From the NCBI GenBank assembly GCA_910574455.1, contig CAJSYZ010000002.1, positions 3,249,671-3,313,670 on the forward strand: a stretch of DNA of 64,000 bases, read 5' to 3'. Positions within the stretch are counted from its first letter, which is position 1, and every line of letters begins with the position of its first letter. The stretch comes from Trichaptum fuscoviolaceum (taxonomy: Eukaryota > Basidiomycota > Agaricomycetes > Hymenochaetales > Trichaptaceae). The notes under the pieces are model-generated. The model was not told the origin of the DNA. It saw nothing but the letters and a program-made list of their open reading frames with translations, and did not search any database. Of the stretch, positions 48,186-61,300 are shown in pieces. The translations under genes were made by a program, and so were the position numbers.

Positions 48186-49719
48186 ATGTCTTCCTCTATA
48201 ATTCGTGTGGCTAATCTTTCCACCTCTCTTCCTCCTTCTCCGTCCAGCTTTACGTCGTCAATTGCAAGCAACCCCATCTACTCCGCGAATTCCCTTCAAC
48301 CACTCGCCATGAAGGACACTTCATCTAGCGCTCGCATATCCCGCGGCCAGATCTATCCCAAGAAGCGACCGTCACCTTGCAGAGAGGGTGGCATCCAAAA
48401 GTCCCGTTGCAAGGAATCACCCTCTGCCACCCGGAGAACACCAGGAGTCATCAAGGCTGAACTCCATCGTCTGAAGCGGCGCGAGGCTCAGTTAGCAGCC
48501 TTCCGTAGGGAGGGTATATATGTGGAGGAAGAATACCGGGATGAAATCTGCTACTACATGCACGAGATGGAGGTCAGTCTATCAATGACATTCATTTCAT
48601 TCTTAAGCACCGTATATTGAACCGCAAGACTCGATTTAGACCTATACTATGAGCTCAGCTACAGCCATGGATCAGCAACCAGAGATACGATGGCACATGC
48701 GCCCCTGCCTGGTTGACTTTCTTGTGGAGATACACTTTGCCTTCCGTCTTCGGCCTGAGACTCTCTATCTCACTCTCAACATTGTCGACCGCTACGTCTC
48801 CCGCCGAATCGTGTATACAAAGCACTACCAGCTTGTCGGCTGTGCAGCGCTCTGGATTGCAGCGAAGTTTGAGGACGCGAAAGAACGCGTTCCGACTGTG
48901 AAGGATCTTGTGCAGATCTGCCGCGAGACCTACGATGAGTCTGCTTTCCTTCAGATGGAAGGCCACGTTCTGGCCACTATCCAGTGGACGCTTGGCCACC
49001 CGACCGCTGAGGCCTGGCTGCGCTACTTCTGCTGTGGTGACTACGACGAGACTCCAAAAGTCCAGCACGTTGCTAGGTTTCTGATGGAAATTACTCTTTT
49101 CTATCGTGACTTCATCAGGTTCTGCCCTTCGTCCATCGCCCTCGCCTCCCTTATCCTAGCGCGTCACATCTGCCAACAACCTCGGAGGTCCTTCGATGAG
49201 ACCGAGGATGTATTGGACATTATCGAACTGCTTGATGAGCGTTTGTCTCGGAATGTTGCTGATCTATCAGAGACGCTTGTGAAGAAATACTCGATCCCCG
49301 TATATTCGAAAGCCTCGACTCACGTTGTTCAGTGGTACCTCACTGGTAACCACTTCGCCCGAGTCGTTCTACCATCGCTCGTTCCTGCGACGCCTGTTTC
49401 ATCACGGAACCCGCTTTCTGCGCTCAGCACGCCGATGAGCTCAATGTCGGTCTCGACCGATTCCTCTGATGATATTGACATGCCCATCACGCCAACGAGC
49501 CCGATGTTTTCCTCCGATTCGTTTGTGTCATCACACGGCACTACCACGAAAAGTGACAAGGAAAACGTGCCGACGCAATACGAGGCATCGGTGATCACGA
49601 AGTATGGTAACGGGATCGACGATTGTGGATCGCATGAATACATTGCGATGCTGCACAGCCGCCCTGCGCTACACGACCGCAACATTATTGCTGCTTCACC
49701 TGTTCGCCAGATTTCATAG
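48186..49719 (+). CDS. G1-type cyclin (Cln/Puc1-like)
   Basis: Two exons (48186-48572, 48640-49719), 488 residues. A basic Ser/Pro-rich N terminus leads to the cyclin box: EEYRDEICYYMHEME, MRPCLVDFLVEIHFAFRLRP, ETLYLTLNIVDRYVSRRIVY, KHYQLVGCAALWIAAKFEDA and VPTVKDLVQICRETYDESAF. The second cyclin fold includes HPTAEAWLRYF and CPSSIALASLILARHICQQP. The Met-Arg-x-x-Leu-Val-Asp-Phe and Lys-Phe-Glu-Asp signatures mark a CDK-binding cyclin of the Cln/Puc1/B-like group. The C-terminal tail is Ser/Thr/Pro-rich with several TP/SP sites and SDKENVP, likely phospho-degron territory. It should drive the G1/S transition with Cdc28/Cdc2. The intron is 67 bp. Confidence 0.9.
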
Positions 49720-52537
49720 CTGTTCATATACTGAACATCACCCGCAATCTGCTTCTCTTTGCACACTATATCTCTCGTCTTTGTACCAGACCACCACTTA
49801 ATTGTGTGTAGGGTCTTCCGGTCGTCGCATTCGTCGCATTCCAACTACCACCCATCCGAGTTCGCCTGCTTCAACTAGTTTCCTCCAACCGCAAATCAAA
49901 ATGTACTCTATCATATACACACAATCGGCCACCAAACTGGCATTTTCTCTTCGCGCATTCCTGTCTCTGCAAGCTTACATACACACCATGCATTCCTACA
50001 ACTCATCTGTCATTTTCGTCTCGTCGCACTCATCGCAACTACAACACATCCCATTCTTCTGGACCCGACGGCAACTATCCAATCGACGAGAGCACGAGTT
50101 GGCTCATACGCAGGATGATTTTATTCATTCATTCCTCTCTGGGCTCAAAGTGAATCGCGATTGTGTACACGTCGAACGGACTGTCACATTGCACTCTGCA
50201 AACCTCCCTTGTCCCGGCATCAACCAGTTTTTCTCTTCTTCTGTGCTCGCGTCGTCCCATCATCCATTCATCGCAACCTACCATCACTGCAACTTTCATT
50301 CAACCGGTACTCTTTCATTTACTGCATTCACCGTTTAGTATCCCCCGCCATCACTGTTACCCACTGCATCTTTTTACCCAAGCCTACTTCCTGTTCCGTG
50401 TCTTTCTCTCCTTCATTGCGTGCAGTTAGCCGTGGTGTGGGTTGTTCGGCTTCCTTTGACTTATTCTTTTTACATTATCGTTGCTCCTGTGTCATTTTAA
50501 AGGTTGACAGTTGAATTCCTTTTCTTTACTTTTCAGATTCCGTGCACAATATATTTTGCCCGTGTTCAAACTCCCAGCCATTCGTTCCTGTCGCCTGTTC
50601 GTGTTGCAACATCCATCCAAGACTGTTCGCGTAGTATTACAAAGCGTTGCAATGAATGAAAAAGATTAGCCTAAAGGGCTTTACATCGCAAAGACACTCG
50701 CGTTCGCGCGGTTGATCGTTCGTTCAGGCTATGAATATGGCTCGCGAAGTGAATTGCAAGCAAGTGTAGGCAAATTGAGGCTCGTGAGAATGGAAGAGGA
50801 TGGGTAGCTGTCGGGCGCAATAGAAGGTACTATTGAAGGAGATTGAGCGAACAAGGCCCGCGTTGCAAGTCACATCTGGGGCGAACAAGGGTCGACTGCG
50901 ATGGACATGCAGATGGGAATGGCTCGTGCTCCTGCCTCTTGGGAATAGCCAGGCGATCTGCGAAAGCAAACTTATAATACTTGGGCGAATCAACCGAGAT
51001 TCTTCTCTCAGTTCTGGTTGTGATGTCGCTCGCGCTCAGCATTCTTGCGTTTACCTTCAAGAAAGAGAGTATGCAATCTGGAGTGGAGCAGATCCTCCCA
51101 CCTCGTCCAACGACGTTCACGCTGCACCGGCGAAATGAGAAAACAGGCACGGAGTACATATGCTGCAGTGGCCCCGCGGGTCCGATAGTATATGCAGAAA
51201 TAGAATTAGCTTTGGGATCAGCCGTGCAGACCGAGGATTGCAGCTTCCATACGATGGTTGATAGCTTGCTGTAAGTTTTTCACTAGTAGCCACAGTCTGG
51301 ACGGACCGGACAGACACATTTGACTTGTTACCCCACTTCATGATGATGATCAGAGTGCGCGCGCATTCTCGGGTATACATATGAGTAGGTGCGAGTCCCA
51401 TGGATGGCCTCTTCTTTTCTCGTCGCCTGACGACAGGACAGGCGAGAACAGAGTGCCGGACGGACGCTGGTATGCTATCAGAGCATTAAATCAAGCCTAC
51501 ATGCTTATCTATCGCGCAATGCACTCGGTGACGCTGGGCGCTGCAATCGCTTGCAACGATGTCTCAGGTCCGTGCCTGCGTGCGTTTCTCGTAAAGAGGG
51601 CGGTTATGGAGAGCAGTGAGGACTGCTGGAGATCGTACGGGATCGGCTGCCCTGATCATCGGGCCTGGCTTGGTCAATGTCCGTCCATTCCTCAATATGC
51701 TTGGACACAGCACCCGGGACATTGCCTACTGCTCATAAGTATCATTAAGCACGCCGCAGGGGTACTTACTACTACTGCGCGTCAGATCTGCCAGATTTGC
51801 GGACGCTCTGCTCAGATTGCACAGATACGACAGCCGGTATGGTCCCATCTCAAGCCTCTTGCTCACCCGCGGACGTTCACATTTCCAGAACAAGGCTCGG
51901 AAATGTATACGCACTCTCAGCGTGCCAGCATACGCCGAGCGAATCATAGCCAGCCCAACTGGCCCCGGGACGTCCATCCATCCGACGTCGTGTTGCGGAC
52001 AAGCCGTGTTGGAATTGTATGGTATGCAGATGGCGAATTGTCTCGCAGCAATATTGTGACTGCATAGAGGGTGCTGCCAGGTCGGAGGATTAAGCCGTGA
52101 ATTTGATTTCTGAAGGTACGAATAGAGGAGTTCATAACGAAGGCTGGGCCTCTACTCGCTACCGCACACATCTCGTGGAGTCTAATAATCGTCTATGCTT
52201 TCTCCCGCTGCGTGCGAGGTCTCTCCGGCTGTGAGCAGCTCAGTTCTTACAGTGACGACACGAATCCAGGCACTGGCACTCACAGCAAATCACTCCTCGA
52301 GGCTATCAAGTGCATCATAGCCTGCGCATGAGACACATTAACTGCATCACGCTGCCTCTTCTTCGCCCATACTACGACGAACAGATCGGCTGCAAATGAC
52401 ACCCTTACGCTCTCTTCACATATCCAATCGTGATCAAGTAAACAAATTTGACGAGATTTCCAAATAATGGTGAACGACCATATGATACATTATCTTTTTG
52501 TATTTCAGCCTCATCGGTTCAGCCTTTCTTCACAACT
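49720..52537. other. Long region downstream of the cyclin, no gene recognised
   Basis: 2.8 kb. The first 900 bp are pyrimidine-rich and may be a long 3' UTR. An open frame of 228 codons lies at 51381-52067 (+), but its composition, lack of domain and absence of introns argue against a normal gene. Nothing else supportable. Confidence 0.5.
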
Positions 52538-54545
52538 TCACTCCAGCACCCACTGCCCGCCGGCCTGCTTGATTCCAACTGCTCGCTTCTCGTCCAGGCT
52601 GATTCGTCCCGCGTTCAGGATGGCAGTTGTGAGCACCGTGTTTGCGATAGTCGGCAATCCGTGTTGGTCAAAGTCTTCCGGCTTGCTTGTACCCGCATTC
52701 ACCTCCCGTGCCGCGTCGATGAACTTCTCGATGGAAACATACCCGTACCCGCGCTGGCCGTCGAAATGCCCGGACTCAGACGGAGAGTATTTCATGCTAC
52801 ATCATTTGTTGACGTCAGTCTATATGCACTATTTCAAGTTGACGGTTTAGGAAGGTGACTTACTAAAAGGGGTTGTAGCTGTAAAGGTAAATCATCGCGA
52901 AACATATGTTAATTAAATTCATTTGAAGCCCGAGGGAAAGCGGGGACGCACTAGGCTTTGCCGGTCTCATCGTTCGTGACCTCGTATCCCCGGTGTGCTT
53001 GGTCGACTGCGATGTCACCCTGCAAACTATGTCAGTGATTGAAGATATGCGCAGGCATAACGTCGGTCCACCTTCTCCCCCATATAGTACCAGTGCTGTG
53101 CGGAATGGACACCAGACTTCAGCGGCGCAGTCCAGGATGCGGTATAAACAGCAGTCCCTTTGTGATGCGGACTCGAAAGAGACTGCCAATCCACAAGGAG
53201 CGTGATCGTATCTTCAGTGTTTTCGACGCAGTTGTACGGCTCGCTGGTGGCGATGCCCGTCGCCGCACTCGCTACAACACGCGTCGGCACGGCCTTACCC
53301 TGCAGGATCCAGCAGCAGATGTCGATGTGATGTGAAGAGAGATAATAGCTGGAAAAAAGTGATGCATCAGAAAGCCAATATCTTGTCTGATTTGTCCAAA
53401 GGAGAAATCACCACTCACCTGATGTCGCTGTCCTTCCCTGCCCAGGCCTTGAATGTCTCAAGTTGGCTCTTCGGCTGGCTCATCCAGGCGTTGAAGAAGT
53501 TAAACTCTCCGAGTGTCGCTGCGCGCGCCTTCGCATCACTGTAAACTGGATCAAATCTAGTGCAGCACGAAAAAAATTAGCAATTAATGAAACAGCTGGT
53601 AGCTCCCTTCAGCAGATGGGTCGCACCGTTTGTGATGTTCCACGAAGCATACAACATTATTCTTCCTAGCTGCCTCGATGAGTTCAATGTGATGCGAGAG
53701 CTTCTGTGTCGCAGGTTTCGTCACCAGGACGTGAATACCACGCTCAAGTGCGTAAAGTGAGATCGGGTAGTGCGTGCCTGTATAATGAGTTGTCAACGAA
53801 CGTGATTACAATTCATTGGAAGGCGTTTCGCTGCTACGTACTGTCCGGTGTGAAGACGATGACCGCGTCGCCGGGCTTCAGCTGATCTATCGCAGCTTTG
53901 TCTGAAAATAAGTCAGGGTTTGAGAAGAGAAGCAAAGGCGGATAACAAGATGAGCCGCGTACAGGCCTCGGGGTCTGTCTTGCTCTCCTCGGGATAGCTC
54001 ACGAAACTGCGGTTGAAAGGGGATATCAGACTTAGGACGTGGCAGGCTGCAGAATCTGTTGCACGTACGAGGTGTCCATATCCTTGTAGACCTGCCCGAT
54101 GTTCTCCTGAAGGTGCTGCCGGATGGCGGGGAACTTAGACCCGTTCACGCCCACCATGCCGAGCTGATCTACCTTTTCGCGTCTCCGGAGATCGAACAAC
54201 GTCAGGCCGACCACCTGGTGGATATTGAGCGATGAGTGATACGGGTTGTTTGTTATACACTTACTCCGATCTGAAGGTGATTGAAAATGCGTTAAGCGAG
54301 AGAGGCTTGACCGGACGGTAAATCAGTACTTGCCTTCTTGTCTGATTTCGATGCACCGGATCCAGTCCATCCTGTGGTGTACTCTCCCTGTTCATTCCTA
54401 TCAGTCTTTCCATTGTTATGTCCAACGATGGCATCTCGTCACTGACAGTACCACCTAAAGAGATCAGAGGGAGCATTAGCCAACATGCATACAACCATCA
54501 ACTGCTCGACTCACACATGAGAACGTTGAGCTTATTCAGAGCCAT
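52538..54545 (-). CDS. Gfo/Idh/MocA oxidoreductase, D-galacturonate-reductase-like
   Basis: A multi-exon NAD(P)-dependent enzyme. The Rossmann start is [20 protein letters not shown] (Gly-Thr-Gly-Glu-Tyr). It continues [71 protein letters not shown] and the catalytic [18 protein letters not shown]. Further on are [34 protein letters not shown] and [20 protein letters not shown], ending [15 protein letters not shown]. The whole pattern agrees with basidiomycete proteins I recall as D-galacturonate reductases, used in pectin sugar breakdown. The substrate needs testing. Two unusual junctions occur at the N terminus: a GC-AG intron (54271-54333) and a 6-nt exon (54265-54270). Confidence 0.85.
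54265..54270 (-). other. 6-nt microexon encoding Ile-Gly
   Basis: On the minus strand ATCGGA is bounded by TTCAG upstream and GTAAGT downstream. Joining ...GCATCGAAATCAGACAAGAAG to ATCGGA to GTGGTCGGC yields KKIGVVGL, the expected family sequence. The upstream intron starts GCAAGT, a GC-AG type. Confidence 0.75.
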
Positions 54546-55105
54546 TATGAAGAACGGATTGAAGGTATGAGACCTAGCGGTGGTGATTGTTGTAGCGAAA
54601 GAGAAAGAGAGAAGGAAGAACGAGCTGCCATTTCACCGAATGCCACTCAGCTCTTGAAGACAATCTACCAGCAGGTGCGGTCAGGCGGCCCGCTATTCTT
54701 AACTATCCGCTTTCCTTTTATCCGGGCCGTGACGGTCCGCCCTCATAGAATCCTTCGATTTGACAAGATTTGCGATTAGATAATTCTTATGATTTCTGAG
54801 CTTTTTCTGGACTTCGATTCTTGGAGCATATATCGGCGGGCTTGACGGGTCGAATAGGTGAGGAATTATTGAAGTGATGAGCTTTGAAAAATGACAAATG
54901 ACAATAATACAGAACAAGAACAGACTTCTTAGCCCAAACCTACTACAGCAACAACTTCCACCAATGCTTACTCCTAGCCCTGGAACAGATATACATCGCA
55001 GCAATGTGCTGCTTCTACATGCCTGGATGTGGTGGAAAACGTTTTGAGGCACAAGTCCATATACGACAGGACAGCCAGATGAGACACGTAAAATATCTGC
55101 GCAGC
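54546..55105. other. Intergenic, 560 bp
   Basis: Between the reductase start and the SmD2 stop, both minus strand. The + strand is purine-rich (GAAAGAGAAAGAGAGAAGGA, 54597-54616), so the reductase promoter side is CT-rich. No gene seen. Confidence 0.55.
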
Positions 55106-55734
55106 TTATGCTTGATTGCGGAGTACTATTTGCAAAGTTCAGTTCAGTTCATGCACGAATCAGCAAGAGGGCTAAAGCGCTCACCCAAAATCACAGAGTC
55201 ACCTCTGCAATATAAGAGAGGAAGGATTAGTGAATGTCAAGAAGAGCACAAAACTGCGGCACAAACCTTAAGAACATTTTACTGATGAATCTATCCCTGT
55301 TTACAGGCTTCTTGTTTTTACCTTTCGGTACCTCAGTCCACATCTACAGTCAAACACACTACGTTGATCAATAGATCGAGAATTATTAGGGATTAATGAC
55401 CCACCTCTTTGACGTTTTCAAGCACCTTGCGGAGTAGCGCTCATTAGCGATTGAGCAAAAAAGGGACTTAAGACACGAAAAGGCGCACCATGTTGCTATG
55501 TCTATCAAAAGCTTTTACTCTGGCGAGCAGCTTCTTATTATTCCGTAATGAAATTAGGATTTGAGTGTGGTTTCTGACCGCCTGTTGAAGTACGGACAAC
55601 GGTCCTTGCGAGATCTCAAACTCCTCGAGTTGGCGAATTTGCGCCTCGTCGAGGTCTGATTTTGGCATATGCGCGTATTGACTGCAAGTTCATTAGCCAG
55701 GTAATAGATATTACAGCTAGCATACGCACCTCAT
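55106..55734 (-). CDS. SMD2: Spliceosomal core protein SmD2
   Basis: Six exons (55730-55734, 55489-55681, 55405-55425, 55267-55343, 55185-55204, 55106-55125) give 111 residues. The first exon is just ATGAG. Sequence: [96 protein letters not shown] and RNQA. Both Sm motifs and the D2-specific ALS/GPLSVL and WTEVPK segments are present. It forms the seven-membered Sm ring around U1, U2, U4 and U5 snRNA. A spliceosome gene with five introns, two exons of 20-21 nt, and a 5-nt first exon. Divergent from pescadillo (196 bp apart). Confidence 0.94.
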
Positions 55735-55929
55735 TTTGCCTCACCGACGCGTAGGGAGCTGTATAATGTATAGAGAGCTGGGTGAACGATGAGATCGCCA
55801 TGATTTGGAGGCGTGTTTGGGATGCAGCCGTGGGAAAAGGCTTGAGGTGGCTATGCCAAATTTTGCAGAGTTGGAAGTAAATGTGTCTATCTCTCCCTGT
55901 CCACTCTTCTCATCCGCGAATTCTCAGTC

Positions 55930-58020
55930 ATGGGTCGATTAAAACAGAAAGGAAAGGCCGGAGCAGCTAAGGCATACGTGACTCGCTCTTCTGCGATTAA
56001 GAAACTGCAATGTTCACTTGCTGATTTCCGTCGACTGTGTATCTTGAAAGGTGAGAAATGCTTCTCCCCTTCAGTTGTCTTGTCTAATACAGTTCAATAG
56101 GGATATTTCCTCGTGAACCTCGAAGCAGGAAAAAAGCGAACAAGGGATCTTCCGCTCCTACATCGTTCTACTACGCCAAGGATATCGCATATCTAGCGCA
56201 CGAGCCTGTTTTACGGAAATTGCGGGAACACAAGGCGTTTGCGAAGAAGCTTGCACGAGCTCTTGGAAGGGGTGAATGGAGCAGTGCAAAGAGCTTGGAG
56301 GATAATAAGCCGGTGTATCGCTTGGATCACATCATCAAGGAGAGGTATGTCTTCATTTGCCATGTTGTTCGATACAAATGTCAACGCTGTTTTCTTCCAG
56401 ATATCCGACCTTCATTGACGCTGTTCGCGACATCGATGATGCCCTCTGTCTTATCTTCCTGTTCGCATCTTTGCCTTCCAACAATCGCCTGCCAAAGTCT
56501 TTGGTTGAGAACTGTGCCCGCCTATCTGCGGAATGGCAGTTGTATGTCATGCACAAACGTGCACTGCGAAAGGTCTTTTTGTCCATCAAGGGTGTATACT
56601 TCCAAGCCGAAGTTATGGACCAAACTGTCACCTGGCTAGTACCATATCAATTCACCCAAAGCGTGAGTCCTAATGAACAGATTTGCTACTCAGACCCTAA
56701 CTCACTGTATCATTGTTTTATAGATCCCCACAGACGTGGATGTCCGAGTGATGCTCACCTTCCTTGAATTATATCAAACCCTTCTCGGATTCGTCCTCTT
56801 CAAACTCTACACAGATGCGAATTTGACATATCCGCCACCTCTTGACTCTGACAAGGATGCCACTGCTGCAGGAGTAGATGCATTCCTATTACGCGAGGCC
56901 AATCAGCAAAACTCTACCGTTGGGAAGAAAGAGGTCGAGGTAGAAGGCAAGAAGGTCACTGTGAAGGATGTTCGGCAAACTATCAAAAGTATTACAGCTA
57001 ACTCGTCGGCACCCAATGATGATGCTTTACCAGTCGTTGAGGAAGAGACAACGGGTACGTCTGCTGATGACGAATTCGTTCTGCAGCCTTCGAAGACGAA
57101 TCCAGAAGAGGCTGCCTCACTTCCGACATTGCAGACTATCTCGTCCCTTCCGGAATCGACAGCATCCAAACTTTTTGCCCCCTACACCTTCTTCCTTTCG
57201 CGAGAAGTGCCTCGCCCCCTCTTTGAGTTCATTGCGCGCTCCTTTGGTGGCAGAGTTGGATGGCCAGCATCTTCGGGTTCTGGAAGTCCGATCGACGAGT
57301 CTGACGAATCCATCACACATTTCATCATCGACAGACCCTTGGTGGAAGGCGCGAACGAAACACCCGCAGAGAAAGAAAGGCGAAGGAAACGAAAATACGT
57401 GCAGCCACAGTGGGTTGTGGACTGTGTCAATGCAGGCAAGATCTTACCGGAGGACCCTTACTTGCAAGGAAAAACTTTACCACCCCATATCAGTCCGTTC
57501 GGGGAAGAGAAAGGCGCATATGACCCAGAACAAACGGAGCAGGTTGGCGTGGATGTCCCAGAGAGTGACGCAGAGTCAGTAGAGGATGACGAATCCATGC
57601 CGGACGCCGATGTGAAAGAGGGCACAGACGAAGAGCAAGGATTGGTCGCCGCAGTCGCTCGGGCTGCGGAGGACCCGGAACAGCTTCGCGCGGCGGAGCT
57701 CGAGGCCGAGTCTCGCGGGGTGGATTTCGGCACATTCGAGAAGAAGGTCAGCAAAGCTGCAAAGAAAGTTGCGCCTATACGAACTCAGGCAGAAAATGAG
57801 CTGGAGATGAACAAAATGATGATGAGCCGGAAACAAAGAAAACTGTACGAGAAGATGAAGTACACCGAACAAAAGCGGGCCACAGAGGTTCGTTCCTTGT
57901 CTTGCAGATGCATTCTGATTGGCTTTTACTGATGATTCAATAATACCTCAGCGGGCGCAATTGGAGCAGAAACGGCGGGCGCTCGTAAAGGAGAAAAAGA
58001 AGTCTGCAAAAGAGCGATGA
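55930..58020 (+). CDS. NOP7: Pescadillo homologue, 60S ribosome biogenesis
   Basis: A multi-exon gene starting [20 protein letters not shown]. The Pescadillo N-terminal domain reads [80 protein letters not shown] and [25 protein letters not shown] domain follows: [41 protein letters not shown], and [20 protein letters not shown]. The C terminus is acidic then basic with coiled-coil character ([20 protein letters not shown]), ending KKSAKER. In yeast, Nop7, Erb1 and Ytm1 form the complex needed for 27S pre-rRNA processing in the nucleolus. Length and domain order match the family. Confidence 0.95.
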
Positions 58021-58336
58021 AAGGATTTCTAGGTTATTATTCTCGTTGGTTAGATTTATTTTGTTGTGACGCTGTTCATTTGTAGTGTAATATAAATCAG
58101 CATCTTTCTATCTGTGTTCGCCTTGAAGCTGAATGAAAATGGCTCTTTTTATATCTTTTGCGCACATAGTTATATGTAGCGCGTACGCTCGTAGTGGTGT
58201 GTCAAACGATTTCACGCGACTGGCTGCCAAACTTAGCCGTAAATCACCTTCTCTCCTGACCAACTGCAATACCCACCACAACGACCAAGCTGGAGACTAT
58301 CACGTCCCCCTCGGTCTCTTCGACCGCTGAAAAGCG
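58021..58336. other. Intergenic, 316 bp
   Basis: Between pescadillo and the Sec7 gene on the same strand. A CT-rich stretch at 58240-58330 precedes the next ATG. No gene seen. Confidence 0.55.
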
Positions 58337-61300
58337 ATGGTCGGCAGGATAATACTTCCTCAGGCCAAAAATTCGACTTCCAGTTCGCGCGAAGTTCGTG
58401 ATCCTCACAATCCTCCGCCGCCTTATTCCAGCTCCAATTCGCCAGAGCCTCCAAGTCTTTCTCAACCGCTCTTCTCTGAAACGATGACCACGACAGTGAC
58501 GACTACTCATACTACACACACCACCACTCATTTCTTTTCTTTGCCTATTTGGAGGAGGCGAGGCGGTCATCCGATGTCGGGCGCGTTGTCAGAAGACCCG
58601 TCCAACTCCCGACAACATTTGAATGTTGGAGAGAATGGCGCCTTTATTCGGACTTCATTCTACAATATTGATAAAGACTTACCTGCTGTCCCAGCCGTTG
58701 AACACGCTGAGCAACCGTTAGACGCGTCCCAGGATAACTACTCGCGACTTCGCAGAGAAGCTGTCTCTCAGTCCGGTACTGATGTTCAGAGTTCAAACGA
58801 TGGGAGTTTAATACATGGTCGCTCGTTAGATACGACACCATCTACCTCGCAAAACCCGTCGACTTTCGCACTTGCTCGAGCGGCACTTGGGCTCGGCCTC
58901 CCACACGTTATGCCACAGGCAACCGCGTCTGCCTCAATTTCGGACGCGACTGTCAAAGAGCAATTGTCCGGGCTACGGCCAAAGACAAGTATGTTGTTCA
59001 GCGCCGATATGCGTCGCAGCAAAAGTATTACGCGTGCTCGGAGCGAATACTTCCCTGATGTATCCGTTGTCGAGGACAGACTTCGTACTCCGAGAAGAAA
59101 CACCGTTGTGGCTTTGGAAGACAGGAAGACTGAGGCCGGTTATGAAGGAAAGGGAAAGGATAGAGCGACTGTACAGGACTCACAAGAGGAGGATCAACGA
59201 CCGAAACTCATTTCGAGACGTCCATCCTTCTGGAACCGACGGAGAGTACAATCACTCAAAGCTCCCCAAATCCCTACCTCGCACGATGCATTGCATTCCC
59301 CTGCCCCAGCTTTACCAACGTTGCAACCAGTTTCTCCTATGTTCGCGGACAATGAAGTACATTCTTCACCTGCTCAATCTCCCAGTTCACCGTCATTCCA
59401 TCCTTCTGGTAGATTAAGGAGACGACACTCTGAGCGCGGTACTTCATTTTCGTCGTCCCTTAAGAGTCCTTTGGATTCTTCAAGCCTTCTGGATCCAGGC
59501 TTTCTGGATCCTAGCTTGTTGCCTGTTCCTCCTCCAATACCTAAACGCTCCCCTCATAGGCCAATATCACCGGAAGTCTCAAGACCCAGCCAAGATTCCT
59601 CGCGCTTAATGTCACAACTTTCAAGCCCCGGGAGCACCTGGACTGCTGATGTTTCATCAGCAGACTCATTCTCAGCTTCGCGCCCTCATTCACCACCCAT
59701 GCAAGTTGGTAGGAGACCTCGCTCAATGACAAACCCATCAAACATCCTACATCGCTTGTCAATGGGCTTTTTCTCGCCATCGTCACAACCAAGCCCGCTA
59801 TCATCCCCTACTGTATCAACGAATGTGTTCGACGACAAATTTGCTTCTTCCTCCCCGAGGACATCAGCTAGTCTTATGAGGAGCTCTATATCCAAATCTA
59901 CGATAGAAATACCGAAACCGAGAGAAGATGAGGAACCTCCTGACGTATTTCTGGCAAGGCTCGAAGAAGCTGTTAATAGGGCGGAGATTGTGAACGTTCT
60001 GGCAGGAAGGTACGTCAAATGTTTTATTCGCCATGTTTTTATTGACTGACTCTAAGACTGTGAAGTGGTGACCCTTTCTACATTCGCACCCTTCAACTTT
60101 ACATGGATCGTTTTGACTTCACAAATGATCCTCTGGATATCTCGCTGCGCAAAATGCTTATGGGCGTTGGACTCCCGAAGGAGACCCAACAGATTGACAG
60201 AGTTATGGAAGCGTTTGCATCCCGGTACTTGAGTTGCAATCCTGGTCTATTTGTTTCTAATGGTGAGTTTGATAAAAGTTCTGGACAGCCTTGTACTATA
60301 CTAACAAGCTGAAAATCACTAAGATCATCCATACATACTTGCATTCAGCCTCATAATGCTCCATACGGATGCTTTCAACAAGTCAAATAAGCGCAAGATG
60401 TCAAAAGCGGACTACATAAAGAACACTAAACTAGTGGGCGTACCTGCGGATGTTCTTGATGTATGTACTCATCGTTTTTATCATTACTAAAATTGAAGAA
60501 TGCTAACTTGTGATCCGTCCAGTATTTCTATGACAACATAGTATTTGCCCCCTTTATTTTTATTGAAGACCCGGTTGACATCAACGGACAAAGAGGTCTT
60601 ATGAAAGACGGGACGGGCAGTCCGGCCAAGATTGCACCTTCTCTGAGTAGTCAAGGACAGTCTAGTTTCTCAGTGCTTGGGAAGTCGAACAGGATAGACC
60701 CTTATTTTCTGATTACCAGGGTGAGAATGGTAATCCATATGTTTTTCAAGCAAGCTAACCCGCTTTCGTAGAATCTCCTTTCCCCTCTCCGCATCGACGT
60801 TGAAAGCCACGTTCCGTATCGAAATCCTTACTCTTATCAAGGCACAGCAGGCTCTTGGAACGAAGGCGAACTTCGACGGTCCTTTGCTTTAGCAGATGTC
60901 ATCGAAGTTGATAGTGCCGAAACAAGACGAATGTCTACTCTGCCATTCCTCTCACTGACCGCTGGTGGTACTCCCGGCCCTATGCTGCAGAATCTCTCTC
61001 TCCCGTACATGCCAGAACCAGAGTGGGGCTTGTCCGAGTTATCAACATTAAAAGTGACGAAGGTCGGCTTACTAAACCGTAAAGGTGAGAGACATAATCC
61101 TTTTCTGTTTTCTATGTGCGATGTGTTGATCCACTTCAGATGACTTGCTAGATGGGGGAAAGCGAGCAGGAAATAGAAAATGGAAGGAATGCAGCGTCAT
61201 CCTTACAGGATCCCAGCTTCTTTTCTTCCGTGATGCACCATTGGCCTTGGAGCTTATTCCTCAGTTACGCTCATCAATTTCTCAAGTTCTATCCTCTCAA

